64,000 nucleotides of DNA from Sipunculus nudus (GCA_026874595.1 CM049306.1:64548019-64612018); one strand, 5' to 3'. Shown: positions 1 through 12,420, counted from the stretch's first letter. Numbers and translations: made by a program. Notes: a model not told the origin generated them from the letters alone.

Positions 1-402
1 TTCCAGTTTTGTCATGTCAGGTTTGTCAAATATTACAAAATGCCGGAAACTAGATCCGTCTAGCTGTAAAAGTCGCCGAGTTATAAGCATTTCCGTGTAC
101 TCTAGTGTTTTCTCGTTTGACGAGATGGTGCAGGATTTGGCCAGTCTTGTAGATTTGTCATATCAAACTCTCTAAATGTTATGAAATGGCGAAAACTACA
201 TCTGTCTAGCTGTAAAAGTCGCCGAGTTATTAGCATTTCTGTGAAATCTCCTTTTTTATCGTTTGACGAGATATGGTGCGAGATTTGGCCAGTCTTGCAG
301 GTTTGTCATGTCAAACCGTCCAAATGTTAATGAATGCCAAAAACTAGACCTGTCTAGCCGTGAAAGTCGCCGACTTATATGCATTTCTGTGAAATCTCGT
401 TT
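1..402 (+). repeat. 147-bp tandem modules (C core)
   Basis: The marker AGTCGCCGA occurs at 71, 217 and 364, giving a period of 146-147 bp. Each monomer also carries TCTCGTTTGACGAGA, itself a near palindrome, and a CTAGACCTGTCTAGC stretch. The array resumes at 2811 after the inserted A element. Confidence 0.85.
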
Positions 403-2810
403 TTAGCTCAGCTGACTGAAAGTCATCTGAGCTATAGCGATCACTCTTTGTCCGTCGTCCGTCTGTCCGTCCGTCCGTCTGTCCGTCCGTTAACCAGGCA
501 CAAATCGTAACCGCTGGACCTAGAACCTTGTAACTTGGTATTCTGAGAGGTCCATAAAAATCTCCTTGGAAACCAGAAATTAGGTCTCTGTTACCCATAT
601 CCTTCGAGCTATGTGGCCCCAAAGTACCCCCCAGAAAAGTCAAAAATTTCATACAAAAACTTCAATATCTCATTAACTACTTGACTGTTGGTCATGATTT
701 TTGGCATACATATTGATCATGAGATGTCACATCACTTCCTGCAGACTGGTGGCGCCACCTGTATTTTTCGATTTTTTACGAATTTTTTTCTCTATTTTTG
801 AGACCTTTAAAAATGTGAACATCTGTTAACAAGGCACAAATCATAAAGACTGGACCTAGAATCTTCGTTCTTGACACACAGGGAGACCCATGATAAGTCT
901 CCATGGAAACCTGAAATTAGGTCTCTGTTACCCATATTCTTTAAGCTGTATGGGTCCAAAATACCCCCCCCCCCCAGAATAATGGAAAATTTGATACAAA
1001 AACTGCAGTATTTCAATAACTACAACACTGATGGTCATGATTTTCGGCATACATATTGATCATGAGCTGTTCCATCAGTTTCTGCAGACTGGGTGTGCCA
1101 CCTCTATTTTTTTTTCAAATTTTTACGAATTTTTTCTTTTTTTTGAGACCTTTAAAGATGTGGTTATCTGTCAACAGGGTACAAATCGCAACAACTGGAC
1201 CTAGAATCTTCATTCTTGTCATGCGAGGAGGCCCATGAAAGGTGCCTGTGGAAACTTGAAATTAGGTCTCTGTTACCCATATCCTTCAAGCTATAGGACT
1301 CCGAAGTATCCCTCAGAATAATGGACAATTTGATACAAAAACTGAAGTATCTGAACAACTAATGCAGTGATCACCATGATTTTTTGCATGGATATTGACC
1401 ATTAAGTGTTTTTATTAGTTTCTGCAGACTGGTGGAGCCACCTGTATTTTTGTATCCGCCAAAACGAAGTTTTGCGGATAATATGTTTTTGACCGAGTTC
1501 CTCCGCCGCGGCGGTGTTCGTTTCCAGAGAGCTCCTAGGAGACTAATGGAACGATTTTTCCCAAACTTACACCTATTATCGGGTCACATGTGAACTGGTG
1601 CCTAACCAATTTGCATTGACCTCTGACCTTTCCTCTCTATCCAGTGTCCATTTGTGGGTCTGTTTCCACTCATAAACCCTCATATCTCGGGAACCGTTTG
1701 ATCGATCAGGAAATAAAATTGATACAAATGTAGCCCTTGGATTGCTTTATAACATACACAAAAAATGGTGGCGCCACCTGTAACCATGTTTGCACAGTGT
1801 CCATCTGTTCATCTGCCTTGGGTTAAAATCACTCATATCTCTGCAGTGAATTGACTAATTCACCTGAAATTCGTCATGTGTATACATCCAGGATAGCTTT
1901 CTTGATTTTATGACAGGTGGCGCCACCTACGTTCACGTTCACGCTGATGACATCCAAGCTTATATCTCGGGAACCGTTTGACTGATCAGGAAATAAAATT
2001 TATACAAATGTAGCCCTTTGATAGCTCTGTAACATACACAAAAAATGGTGGCGTCACCTGTAACAATGTTTGCACAGCGTCTGTCTGTTAGTCTGCCGTG
2101 GCCTAAAATTACTCATTTCTCTGTAGTGGTTCGACATAACTGCCTAAAATTTTGCAGGTTTATACATCGTGGACAGCTTTCTTGATTTTATGACAGGTGG
2201 CGCCACCTACATTCTAGTTAACGCTGGACACATCCAAGCTCATATCTCAGGAACCATTTGACCGATTGGGCCAAAATTGTGCATGTGTTTAGATCTCACA
2301 TAGGTCTTTATCATACACAAAACTGGAGGGGTTACCTGCAAAGATTTTTGCACAGTGTTTGTCTGTTTTTTCTGCCATGGGCAAAAATCGCTCATATACA
2401 TGTAGTGGTTTGACTTTTCTGCCTAAAATTTTGCAGGTGTATACAACTTGGACAGCTTTCTGGATTTGTGGTAGGTGGCACAACCTACATACACATTTAG
2501 GCTGCAGACATCCATGCTAATATGCAACATACCTCACTCTATTTCCCCTTGCCACTCAATCCATGCCTCACTATCCGATTTTGGCAGATACATGTAGTCA
2601 CTTGTCGGTTACCCGACAACTTTTCTAGTTTTAAAAGTTTACACATTTTTCTCTATTTTTGAGATATATAAATACAGACTAAATCTTGGCCTGTTGGTTA
2701 ATCTGTTTGATGCTTCAGTTGAATGGGTATATACTACCATTCTGATGATAAAATTTCTTTTTGCGAATCTCTTCCCAGTCAGCTGAGCGTCATGACCCAT
2801 GGGTCACTTG
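403..2810 (-). mobile_element. A-family element, reverse, with nested D element
   Basis: Read on the minus strand it starts CAAGTGACCCATGGGTCATG, containing a 14-bp palindrome, then GCTCAGCTGAC. It ends GTCAGCTGAGCTAA, the inverted repeat of that subterminal sequence, preceded by GACGGACGGAC repeats. The core is about 300-335-bp modules with the phrase GGTAACAGAGACC and a GGTGGCGCCACC at 748-759. The paralogous sequence at 5155-5170 is continuous where this element sits (TCTCGTTTTT then CCACATTTGACC), so both boundaries are fixed by an empty site and no long target duplication is seen. Confidence 0.8.
1450..2628 (-). mobile_element. D-family element nested in A
   Basis: On the minus strand it starts CTAGAAAAG, followed by a hairpin near ACCGACAAGTGACTAC and the subterminal TGTATCTGCCAAAA. 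It ends at the hairpin TATCCGC...GCGGATA close to 1452-1479, after GCCGCGGCGG. The core has GGTGGCGCCACC modules at 1767, 1916 and 2196. The related A copy at 15235-15290 (reverse) lacks this block, which marks the insertion point in a T-run of the A module. Confidence 0.75.
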
Positions 2811-3140
2811 TTCCACATTTGACCAGATATAGCGCGAGATTTCGCCAAGTATCGCAGTTTTACTATGTCAAGTTGGCCAAATGTTACCAAATGCCAAAAA
2901 CTAGACCTGAGTAGCTGTAAAAGTCGCCTAGTTATAAGCATTTCCATGATATCTCGTTTTTTTCTCGCTTGACGAGATATGGTGCGAGATTTGGCCTGAT
3001 TTCTTTTCTGGCGTGTCAAGCTGGTCATATGTTATGAAATGCCAAAAACTAGACCTGTGTAGCTGTAAAAGTCGCCGAGTTATAAGCATTTCTGTGAAAT
3101 CTCGTTTTTTCTCGTTTGACGGTAAACCGAGCGAAATTTG
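2811..3140 (+). repeat. 147-bp tandem modules, continued
   Basis: AGTCGCC markers at 2922 and 3070 are 148 bp apart. This is the continuation of the array at 1-402. Together with the following 1.1 kb it is duplicated at about 5165-6330, an offset near 2.35 kb. Confidence 0.8.
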
Positions 3141-3997
3141 ACGAGACTTGCAATTGAATGACTTAGAACCAAGGGGAAGCAGCCTTATGCAAAAAACTAG
3201 ACCCTTGAAACATAAATATTAACCGAGATAGAAGCCAAAAACTGCATATTTTCAGATTGTCAAGTTTAACCCACAAATTTGGTAACCATGGTAACGGCAG
3301 TACAAAGCTACATGTGCGGAGGAATAAGAAAATGTTCCTAGTTTCAGATACCACAAAAAAAATGGTGTAACGTTTAATATTTTTTGAGATATTGCAGAAA
3401 AATGATATGTTACAGTGTTTCATGTACCACGCCCCTGGTGGCTATTTCCAAAAAATGAAAAATTGATTTCGAGATATTTATAAATGACAGAAAATATATC
3501 AATTTCAAAGCCACTGTTAAAAAAATGCGACCTGTAGGTCATATTTAATGAAATCTCGGAAACTCTCGTTTGGCGAGAAATGGTGCGAGATTTGGCGAGA
3601 CTTTCAGTTTTATCATGACAAGCTGTCCATAAGGTACAAAATGACCAAAACCAGACGTCTGTAGCTTAAAAATTGACAAAGTTACAAAAAATGGTCGTGT
3701 TATTTCCAATTTCCATGATTTTTGCCCAAAAAATGTAACCATGGTAACGGCAAATTTAAGTAAGCTACATGTCAAAGGAAAGGCCAGGTGATGACGAAAA
3801 AAATGAGCTATTGCAGATGTAGATAAGCCTATTTATGGCGAAGTTATAGTGCAAAAACCGTTAACCATACCTGTCGTGACCTTGACCCTTGACCTTGGAG
3901 CAATGTTGACCAAAAACAATAGGGCACCTAGAAATCGGTTGGTCAATCAAGCCTGTAAGTTTCAAGTTGATTGATGCAAAAGTGTGACCTGGAGAGT

Positions 3998-4253
3998 CGT
4001 GACAAACAAACAAACAAACAAACAGACAAAGAGACAAACAGACATACGCAACTGACGAACATGCTTGCCGAAATCGAAGATTTCCGGCAAGCAACAAACA
4101 GACAGACAGACAAACAGACATACGCAACTGACCAATATGCTTGCGGAAATCGAAGATTTCCGGCAAGCAACAAACAGACAGACAAACAGACATACGCAAC
4201 TGACCAATATGCTTGCCGAAATCTTTGATTCCGGCAAGCAACAAACAAAAAAA
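3998..4253 (+). repeat. C 3'-hairpin minisatellite, 3 copies of about 74 bp
   Basis: The hairpin GCTTGCCG-AAATC...GATTT-CCGGCAAGC occurs at 4063, 4139 and 4211. Copies are separated by ACAAACAGACAGACATACGC-type simple sequence. The last copy is followed by an A-run and then directly by the next C start at 4254. Confidence 0.85.
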
Positions 4254-6436
4254 CTAGATGACCAGAGGTCACGCGCTTGCCGGAAATGGAAATGATACAG
4301 ACAGATAGACAGAGAGTGCATGTAGAAACAGTCATATGAATGAGCAACATTGTGGGGGCAGCAGAAACGGATAATATGTTTATTTATGCATGCTGACCTT
4401 TAACAGCTGCATATCTTTCTAGTGTAAAAGGGACCAAGTTCAAAATTTTTTCATGAAATCCCGTTAATCTCGTTTGACAAGAAGCAGTGAGACGTTTTCA
4501 GGTTTGTCATGTCAAGCTGGCCGAATGATATGAAATGCCGAAAATCAGACCTGTCTAGCTATAAAAGCCGCTGAGTTATAAGCATTTGCATGAAATCTCG
4601 TGTTTTCTCGTTTGACGGGAAATGGTGCGAGCTTTGGCGAGATTTCCAGTTTTGTCATGTCAGGTTTGTCAAATACTACAAAATGCCGGAAACTAGACCT
4701 GTCTAGCTGCAAAAGTCGCCGTGTTATCAGCATTTACGTGAAATCATGTTTTTTTCTTGCTTGACGAGATATAGTACGAGATTTGGCAAGACGAGCAGTT
4801 TTATTATGTCAAGACGGCCAAATGGCGAAAACTAGATCTGTCTAGCTGTAAAAGTCGCCGAGTTATAAACATTTCTGTGTACTCTCGTGTTTTCTCGTTT
4901 GATGAGATATGGTGCAGGATTTGGCCAGTCTTGTAGATTTGTCATATCAAACTCTCTAAATGTTATGAAATGGCGAAAACTACATCTGTCTAGCTGTAAA
5001 AGTCGCCGAGTTATTAGCATTTCTGTGAAATCTCCTTTTTTATCGTTTGACGAGATATGGTGCGAGATTTGGCCAGTCTTGCAGGTTTGTCATGTCAAGC
5101 CGTCCAAATGTTAATGAATGCCAAAAGTCGCCGACTTATATGCATTTCTGTGAAATCTCGTTTTTCCACATTTGACCAGATATAGTGCGAGATTTCGCCA
5201 AGTATCGCAGTTTTACTATGTCAAGTTGGCCAAATGTTACCAAATGCCAAAAACTAGACCTGAGTACCTGTAAAAGTCGCCTAGTTATAAGCATTTCCAT
5301 GATATCTCGTTTTTTTCTCGCTTGACGAGATATGGTGCGAGATTTGGCCTGATTTCTTTTCTGGCGTGTCAAGCTGGTCATATGTTATGAAATGCCGAAA
5401 ACTAGACCTGTGTAGCTGTAAAAGTCGCCGAGTTATAAGCATTTCCGTGAAATCTCGTTTTTTCTCGTTTGACGATAAACCGAGCGAAATTTGATGAGAC
5501 TTGCAATTGAATGACTTAGAACCAAGGGGAAGCAGCCTTATGCAAAAAACTAGACCCTTGAAACATAAATATTAACTGAGATAGAAGCCAAAAACTGCAT
5601 ATTTTCAGATCGTCAAGTTTAACCCACAAATTTGGTAACCATGGTAATGGCAGCACAAAGCTACATGTGCAGAGGAATAAGCCAATGTTCCTAGTTTAAG
5701 ATACAACGATAAAAATTGTGCCATGTTTAAAATTATTTTAGATATTGCAGAAAAATGATATGTTACAGTGTTTCAGGTACCACGCCCCCTGGTGGCTATT
5801 TCCAAAAAATGAAAAACTGATTTCGAGATATTTAAAAAAAACACAAAATATATCAATTTCAAAGCCATTGTTAAAAAAATGCAACCTGTAGGTCATATTT
5901 AATGAAATCTCGAAGACTCTCGTTTGACGAGAAATGGTGCGAGATTTGGCGAGACTTTCAGTTTTATCATGTCAAGCTGCCTATAAGGTACATAATGACC
6001 AAAACCAGACGTCTGTAGCTTAAAAATTGACAAAGTTACAAAAAATGGTCGTGTTATTTCCAATTTCCATGATTTTTGCCCAAAAAATGTAACCATGGTA
6101 ATGGCAAATTTAAGTAAGCTACATGTCAAAAGAAAGGCCAGGTGATGACGAAAAAAATGAGCTATTGCAGAAGTGGATAAGGCTTTTTATGGCAAAGTTA
6201 TAGTGCAAAAACCGTTAACCATACCTGTCATGACCTTGACCCTTGACCTTGGAGCAATGTTGACCAAAAACAATAGGGTTCCAGGGTGTTCGGTTGTCAA
6301 TCAACCCTGTAAGGGTCATGTCGATTGCTGCAAAGTTGTGGCCAGGAGAGTGCAGACAAACACACAAACAAACAGACAAATGGACATATGCAACTGACCA
6401 ACCAACTTGCCGAAATCGAAGATTTCCGGCAAGCAA
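4254..6436 (+). mobile_element. C-family Helitron-like unit 2, complete
   Basis: It starts CTAGATGACCAGAGGTCA, with a TGACC-AGA-GGTCA hairpin, then the subterminal GCTTGCCGGAAAT. It ends with a single hairpin whose last arm is ATTTCCGGCAAGC, followed by AA. Inside are seven 147-bp-type modules (about 4440-5480), a CTCF-like CACGCCCCCTGGTGGC at 5781-5797, TGACCTTGACCCTTGACC near 6230 and ACAAACAGACAAA repeats. No protein is encoded. The next C unit begins with no spacer at 6437, a head-to-tail junction. Confidence 0.8.
4440..5480 (+). repeat. 147-148-bp tandem array
   Basis: Markers (AGTCGCC or a variant) at 4566, 4714, 4853, 5001, 5126, 5275 and 5423 give spacings of 148, 139, 148, 125, 149 and 148 bp. 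The two short spacings are internal deletions. The 4850-5145 part is nearly the same as 60-345. Confidence 0.85.
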
Positions 6437-6539
6437 CTAGATGACCACAGGTCACACGCTTGCCGGAAATGACCTTGAAATTAAAAATGCATGAGCAATG
6501 AAGAAGAGTACGAAAAAAGGCTATAATTTATGTGATACA

Positions 6540-7300
6540 GATTAACAGTTTTCGAGATACAGCCAACATTTTACAGGATAAATTGTTTGACTGCAGCTCC
6601 CTCTGGTAGCCATATTGAGAAAATGAAAAACTCTTTATAGATATTAGTGCCAGGCATATTTCGTATCAGTTTCAAAATGATGTGTGTAAAACTGGGGATT
6701 GTAGATTGCTATATGTAAGATGCATGCACTGGCAAGTAGTTAAACTGAGGACAGCGGACAAACAGACGGCCATACTGACAAAGTGACAAATGATTCAGGC
6801 CAGATGACCCATAGATAACATCCAGAAGACTCAAGGCAAGAATATAAGCTATAATATATGTAATAACGACTAACATTTTTGGAGATATAGCCGAAAGACA
6901 ACATGTTCGAGCGGGGTTGACTGCAGCGCCCCCTAGCGGCCACAGCCAGAAAATGAAATACCTGTTTCTAGATATTAGTCTCAGATATAAGATGTACTAG
7001 TTTCAAAAAGATTCGTTAAAAACTATGGCTTGTACTTTGCCATATGTAACATGCTACACCAACCAGCGGGCGTGATTGTTGACAGCAGACAAACAGACAG
7101 ACACACTGACAAAGTGACACAAGATTGAGACCAGATGACCCAACCAGAATATAGGGAAGACTCAGGACAAGAAAATAAGCTATAATTTATGTAAGTAAGA
7201 TTAATTGTTTTGGAGATATGGTCAAAACAAGATATGTCACTGTGTATTCGCTGCAGCGCCCCCTGGCGGTCAAATTCAAAAAATGGAAAAATAATTTCGA
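6540..7300 (+). repeat. 330-bp modules carrying CTCF-like motif
   Basis: The GC-rich heart of each module recurs at 6591, 6921 and 7251, exactly 330 bp apart. 6921-6942 reads CTGCAGCGCCCCCTAGCGGC and 7251-7272 CTGCAGCGCCCCCTGGCGGT; the first copy is degenerate. Each is followed by AAAATGAAAA and TCGAGATATT, and a GACAGACAGACACACTGACA stretch lies between modules. Confidence 0.85.
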
Positions 7301-7839
7301 GATATTGCTGTTGGATATAAAATATATCAGTTTCATAACAAATATTTCAAATTTGTGGCATCTAGGGTATCATTAATGATATCAGGAAATATCTCGTATG
7401 GCGAGATTTCATGCTAGAATTGGCGAGACTTGGTATTGGATCGTCGAGAACTCTTGACGGGCTACATTATGCAAAAAACCAGACCTCTCTAGCTATAAAA
7501 CTGACAAAGTTACAAAAATTAGCCCTTTTATTTTCGAAAATAATGAGTTTTCCCCAAAAATGTGTAACCATAGAAACAGCAGATTTCAGCAACATATATA
7601 TCAGAAGAAAGGCCTTGGAATGCCGATTAAAATGAGCCATGTTTGAAGTGGCTATGACAAATAGTAATGGAGATATGAAGAAAAGAGCACTTTAGGAACT
7701 TTTGATGACCTTGACCTTGACCTTTGACCTATATTGCCCAAAAACAATAGGCTTCTTGCATTTTTGATTTTACACAAACTGTGAAAGTTTGAAAGCGATG
7801 GGATCAAAATTGCGACCTGTAGAGACTGGACAGACAAAC

Positions 7840-8255
7840 AAACAAACAGACAAACAGACATCTGCGACTGACCAACCAGCTTGCAAAAATCGAAGATTTC
7901 CGGCAAGCAACAAACAGACATCCGCGACTGACCAACCAGCTTGCGAAAATCGAAGATTTCCGGCAAGCAACAAACATATGAACAGATCAACATGCTTGCC
8001 GAATCTTTGATTCCGGCAAGCAACAAACAAACATACGCGGGTGATCAACATGCTTGCCGAATCTTTTATTCCGGCAAGCAACAAACATACGCGGGTGACC
8101 AACATGCTTGCGAAAATCAAAGATTTCTGGCAAGCAACAAACAGACATCCGCGACTGACCAACCTGCTTGCCGAAATCGAAGATTTCCGGCAAGCAACAA
8201 ACATACGGAACTGATCAACATACTTGTCGAAATCTCTGATTCCGGCAAGCAATAA
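7840..8255 (+). repeat. C 3'-hairpin minisatellite, 7 copies of about 57 bp
   Basis: Hairpin starts lie at 7879, 7939, 7994, 8052, 8106, 8166 and 8222, a period of 54-60 bp. Stems of GCTTGC...GCAAGC are kept even where the inner bases change, including paired changes in the loop arms. Linkers are AACAAACAGACATCCGCGAC-like. Long ORFs read through both strands here only because of the repeat. Confidence 0.9.
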
Positions 8256-8636
8256 AACTATAACGCGACAGAAATGGCAAACCGGCCCGCAAAGAGTGTC
8301 TTTAGTTACTTATTTTATACGGCGAACGCTATAATTTTTGCAGTCACTGGAAAGCGTGTCTGTCTTTCATACTAAAACGCGCACATGCATGCGTCATGGC
8401 ATATGTATACGTGCATGCGGGTTTCCATTTTTTACAAAGTTGCTAAAATTTGTGGGGACCGTGTATGATTAAACCAAAGAGGCCATGGGCAGAAAGGCCA
8501 TGAAATGGCCATTCATATGGTGTACAGTTTATGTACCATAAATGTGTAGTTTTGGAGATATGGTTAAACAGTGATAGTAGGTACGGGGTTGCAGTGCGGC
8601 GCCCCCAAGCGGTTATTTTCCAAAAACTGAAAAACA
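8256..8636. other. spacer between hairpin arrays
   Basis: Mostly unique sequence, richer in CG dinucleotides (ACGCGCACATGCATGCGTC near 8380). The last 80 bp return to a C module: GGAGATATGG and a degenerate CTCF-like GCGGCGCCCCCAAGCGG at 8597-8613. No gene is visible. Confidence 0.5.
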
Positions 8637-8901
8637 AACAGACAAACAGACATCCGCGACTGACAAACCTGCTTGCCAAAATCGGAGATTTATGGCAAGC
8701 AACAAACAAACAGACATACACGACTGACCAACCAACTTGCCAAAATCGAAGATTTACGGCAAGCAACTCACAGGCATACGCGACTGACCAACCAACTTGC
8801 CGAAATCGAAGATTTCTGGCAAGCAACAAACAGACAGACAGACATCCGCGACTGACCAACCTGCTTGCAGAAATCGAAGATTTCGGCAAGCAACAAACAG
8901 A
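8637..8901 (+). repeat. C 3'-hairpin minisatellite, 4 copies of about 64 bp
   Basis: Hairpin starts at about 8671, 8735, 8795 and 8863 with the same AACAAACAGACATCCGCGAC linkers as the preceding array. The last hairpin abuts the next C start at 8902. Confidence 0.85.
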
Positions 8902-11900
8902 CTAGACGACCAGAGGTTGAGCGCTTGCCGGAAGTTTGAATGACAGACAGATGGACAGACGATACAAAGTGTCTGTTTTCCATCAATTGTGTGACCTTCA
9001 GAGTGAATGCCGAGGAATAAATGGCCTGTAGAATGACATATATCACACAAAATAACATGAAAGCATACAAATCTGACAACATCTGACAAACAGAAAGACA
9101 TCCTGACACACTGACACAATTTAAGATAACATATGATCAGATAAACATACGGAGAAGATATATAGAAACAAAATGAGTTATAGTTTGTGCAGATAAAGTT
9201 CACAGTTTTGGAGGAAAGGCCAAGCACTTATATGTTGCAGTGGTTCGAGGGCAGCGCCCCTAGCAACCATATCCCGAAAATGAAAAAAACACTTTTGAGA
9301 TATTAGTGTATGGCATCAGCTGTACCAGTTTCAAAAGGATTCCTGCAGAAATAACCAGCAAGAAGGCGAATTTGAAGAAAACTGACAAACAGACAGACAC
9401 GCTGACAAAGTGACTCAAGATTGTGTCCAAATGACTATACCAGGTTATGGAGAAGACTTAGAGGAAAAACATAAGCTATAGTTTATGTAATTGAGGCTTT
9501 GAATTTTGGAGATACGGCCAATATTATGATATAAGTGGTAGGGTCGTGTATAGGGCCCTTTAGCGGCCATATTGGGAAAATGAAAAATATGTTTCAAGAT
9601 ATTAGTGTTGACATAAGACGTACCAGTTTAAAAAAATTCTTTCGAAACTGTGGCCTGTAGAATGCTATATGTGAGATGCAAGAACAAGCAAGCAGGCGAA
9701 TTTGAGGAAGACTAAAAAACAGACAGAAATACTGACAAGGTGACACAAGAATGAGACCAGATGACCTACTCAGGTTATGGAAAAGACCAAGAGGAGGAAA
9801 ATATGCCATAGTTTCTGTAATCGAGGTTTATAGTTATGGAGATATGGCCAAAGAATGATATGTTTGGTGTGTCTTGTGCAGCACCCCCTAGTGGCCATAT
9901 CTGGAAAATGAAAAATCGGTTTCGAGATATTACTGTAAGGCATAAGCTATGAAATAGTTTCAAAAGGGTTCTTTCAAAACTGTGGTTTATAGAATGCTTT
10001 ATGTGAGACACAAGAGGAAGCAGGCGAATTTGAGGACAACTGACTAACAAACAGACACACTAACAAAGTGACACAAGATTGTAACAAGATGACTAAACTA
10101 GATTATGGAGAAGACTAAGCGGAAGAAAATAAGCTATAGTTTTTGTAAACTACACATATGTCAGTAATGAAACCTTTATTGATCATACCATTTTTCAGTG
10201 TACCAAGAAGTGAATATGTAAATATATATACATGTATATACATATATCATATATCTACCGTGCCACCACTGTGCTATTCTATACAATAAAATATTATATT
10301 ACTTTGAATTGATTGTTATTCATTATAGTGTGCATCGCATAGAAACTGACGAACCATATGGGGAATGAATGTGTTAATTATCTTATATGGGTGAGTAAAG
10401 AGAATTAATCATGAAAAAAGTAGCGATAGAAACAACTCAGATGACAACAGGTGACTAATCCATGTTAAAGGGAATGGATAGATGACTAAAATGACTACAA
10501 TTCAATACGACCATTTGTGACTAAATTATGAGAAATATACAATTTTGAGATTTCATATAACCTTGACCTTTGACCGATTGTGACTGGAACTTTGTGTTCT
10601 GTCCACTGGATATCTTTAAATGCGACTGCTAAAATTTGGCTTTAGAATAAAAAAAACGCATGACCACGATAACAGCAGATTCATTATACAATTTTATAAA
10701 AAAAAAAAGACCACATAATGACGTGTAAAATGACCTACAGTTTATGCCTCTGTGGTGAATAATGACGAAGATATGAGAGAAAAAGTGTTTTAGATTACCT
10801 AGACCTTAAAATGTTACCCATAAATACTTGAACCCACTTACTAGATAACAATCAGAGTAACTGATCTAAACTTCTTGCCTCTAGAATTCCATATATTAGA
10901 CAAAGGATCAAGCACTGAGGCGAATGTTACGACAATGGACGAACAGACATATATACTGACACACTGACACATCTGAAAAAACATCAGGAGATCATGTTAT
11001 TGCAAACGTATAATGGAACAATATAAGCTATATTTTATGTAGGTAAGGTTTAGAGTTTTAGAGATATTGCCACAAAATGATATTTTGTAATGGTCAACAT
11101 GTAGCGCCCCCTAGTGGCTATTTCGCAAAAATAACAAAAAATTACTCTCTTGGTACTAGTGTATGGCATAAGATGTACCAGTTTCAAAAGGATTCCTCCA
11201 AAACTCTGGCCTGTAGAATGCTATATGTGAGATGCAAGTACCAGCAAGCAGGCAAATTTGAGGACAACTGACAGACAGACAGACACACTGACAAAGTGAC
11301 AGTAGATTGAGACCAGATGACTACACCAGCTTATGGAGAAATATCAGAGGAAGCAAACAAGCTATAGTGTATGTAATTGAGGCTTATAATTTTGGAGATA
11401 TGGCCAAAACATGATATGTTGGTGAGGTTTGCATACAGCGCCCCCTAGCGGCCATATTCAACAAATGAAAAAAACTATTTCGAGATACTAGTGTAGAACA
11501 TAGGAAATGTCAGTTTCAAAAAGATTCCTGCAACAATGTGGCCTCCAGGGCAAGATGAATGGAATCTCGAAATATCTCGTTTGACGAGACATTTTACGAG
11601 ATAATGCGAGACGTAATAAAATCTTGTAGTACTAATTGAATGCTACCTAATGCAAAAAAAAAAACCTCTCTAGCTTTAAAATTGACAAATTAGTCCATTA
11701 ATTTTCAAATATCATCACTTTTCCCCGAAAATGCGTTACCATGGAAACAGCAAATTTGAGTCAGGGACACACCAGAAGAAAGGCCATTTGATGACTATGA
11801 AAATGAGCTATAGATGAAGTATATACGACCAATAGTGAGAAAGATATGAAGACAAACCGTTTACAAATTTTTGATGACCTTGACCTTGGATCAATATTGA

Positions 11901-12006
11901 CCAAAAATGTTAGGCCACTAGAACTTTTGGATATCCATCAACCCTATAAGATTGAAAACGAATGGTGCAAAAACTGCAACCTGTCAAGTGCACAAAAGCA
12001 AACAAA
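8902..12006 (+). mobile_element. C-family Helitron-like unit 4
   Basis: It starts CTAGACGACCAGAGG, then GCTTGCCGGAAGTTT. It holds 320-335-bp modules with CTCF-like hearts at 9251-9270, 9551-9570 (degenerate), 9878-9897, 11101-11120 and 11435-11456. A TCTCGTTTGACGAGA module (near 11575) and TGACCTTGACCTTGG (near 11877) follow. The 3' hairpin is missing: AAAAGCAAACAAA leads straight into the next C start. A foreign block lies at 10147-10385, and 10390-10900 is weakly related low-complexity C-like DNA. Confidence 0.7.
10147..10385. mobile_element. fragment related to 40.8-41.4 kb
   Basis: ATGAAACCTTTATTGATCAT followed by a TACAAGAAG-like phrase and an ATATATACATGTATATAC tract resembles 41308-41420. 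CATCGCATAGAAACTGACG with ATGTGTTAATTA resembles 40861-40900. It looks like a short copy of the sequence downstream of the decayed Helentron gene. Origin is inferred. Confidence 0.4.
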
Positions 12007-12420
12007 CTAGTCGACCAGAGGTCAAGCGCTTGCTGGAAGTTGAAATGATAGACAGACTGACAGACAGAACATATTGTCGGTTTTCTATCATTTGAATGAC
12101 CCTCAGAGCGTTTGCTGAGAAGTTGTGACCTGTAGAGTGACATATCAGACAAAACAACGAGCAAGCAGACATAGCTGAACACAAAAGACAAACAGACAGA
12201 CATACTGACACAGCTGTGATAACAGATTACCAGACAAATGTGCCGAAAGTAAAGAAGAGCAAAATGAGCAATAAATATATAATTGCATTAAATCTAGTTC
12301 CACATGCTGCAATCAAATGTGTGACACAGTTTATAGTTTTGGAGATATTTCACAATAATGATTACTGCAGCGCCATCTGGTGGGTATTTACCAAAATGAT
12401 AAAATAAGCTTCGAGATATT

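Larger units (their letters stand above)
1..4253 (+). mobile_element. C-family Helitron-like unit 1 (5' part outside window)
   Basis: This is the right-hand part of a C unit. It holds 147-bp modules, a block with a GCCCCTGGTGGC motif (3428-3442), the phrase TGACCTTGACCCTTGACC near 3880, ACAAACAGACAG simple repeats and three copies of the C 3' hairpin. A reverse A element (403-2810) interrupts it. The left part (1-402) and the stretch after the insertion match 4650-6330 of the next unit closely, so the two units are recent relatives. Coding capacity: none; the short ORFs are repeat translations. Assignment to Helitron/HINE-like elements is inference from structure. Confidence 0.7.
6437..8901 (+). 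mobile_element. C-family Helitron-like unit 3, complete
   Basis: It starts CTAGATGACCACAGGTCACA and then GCTTGCCGGAAAT directly after the end of unit 2. Three roughly 330-bp modules follow, then one TCGTATGGCGAGA module, TGACCTTGACCTTGACC near 7711, and two arrays of 3' hairpins (7 and 4 copies) around a unique spacer. The spacer suggests a second, older 3' end or an insertion between hairpin blocks. Confidence 0.75.

Noticed and set aside
3861-4350. Cys/Leu-rich ORFs suggesting membrane proteins on the minus strand
   Set aside because: Translations of ACAAACAGACAG repeats (SVCLSVCL patterns); all frames are open for the same reason.
7770-8255. ORF of 160 codons and other long overlapping ORFs in the hairpin arrays
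   Set aside because: They read through a 57-bp minisatellite on both strands and in several frames at once; protein repeats merely mirror the DNA repeat.
7840-8901. CRISPR-like array of palindromic repeats with spacers
   Set aside because: Linkers between hairpins are themselves repeated simple sequence, no unique spacers and no cas genes exist, and the DNA is eukaryotic.
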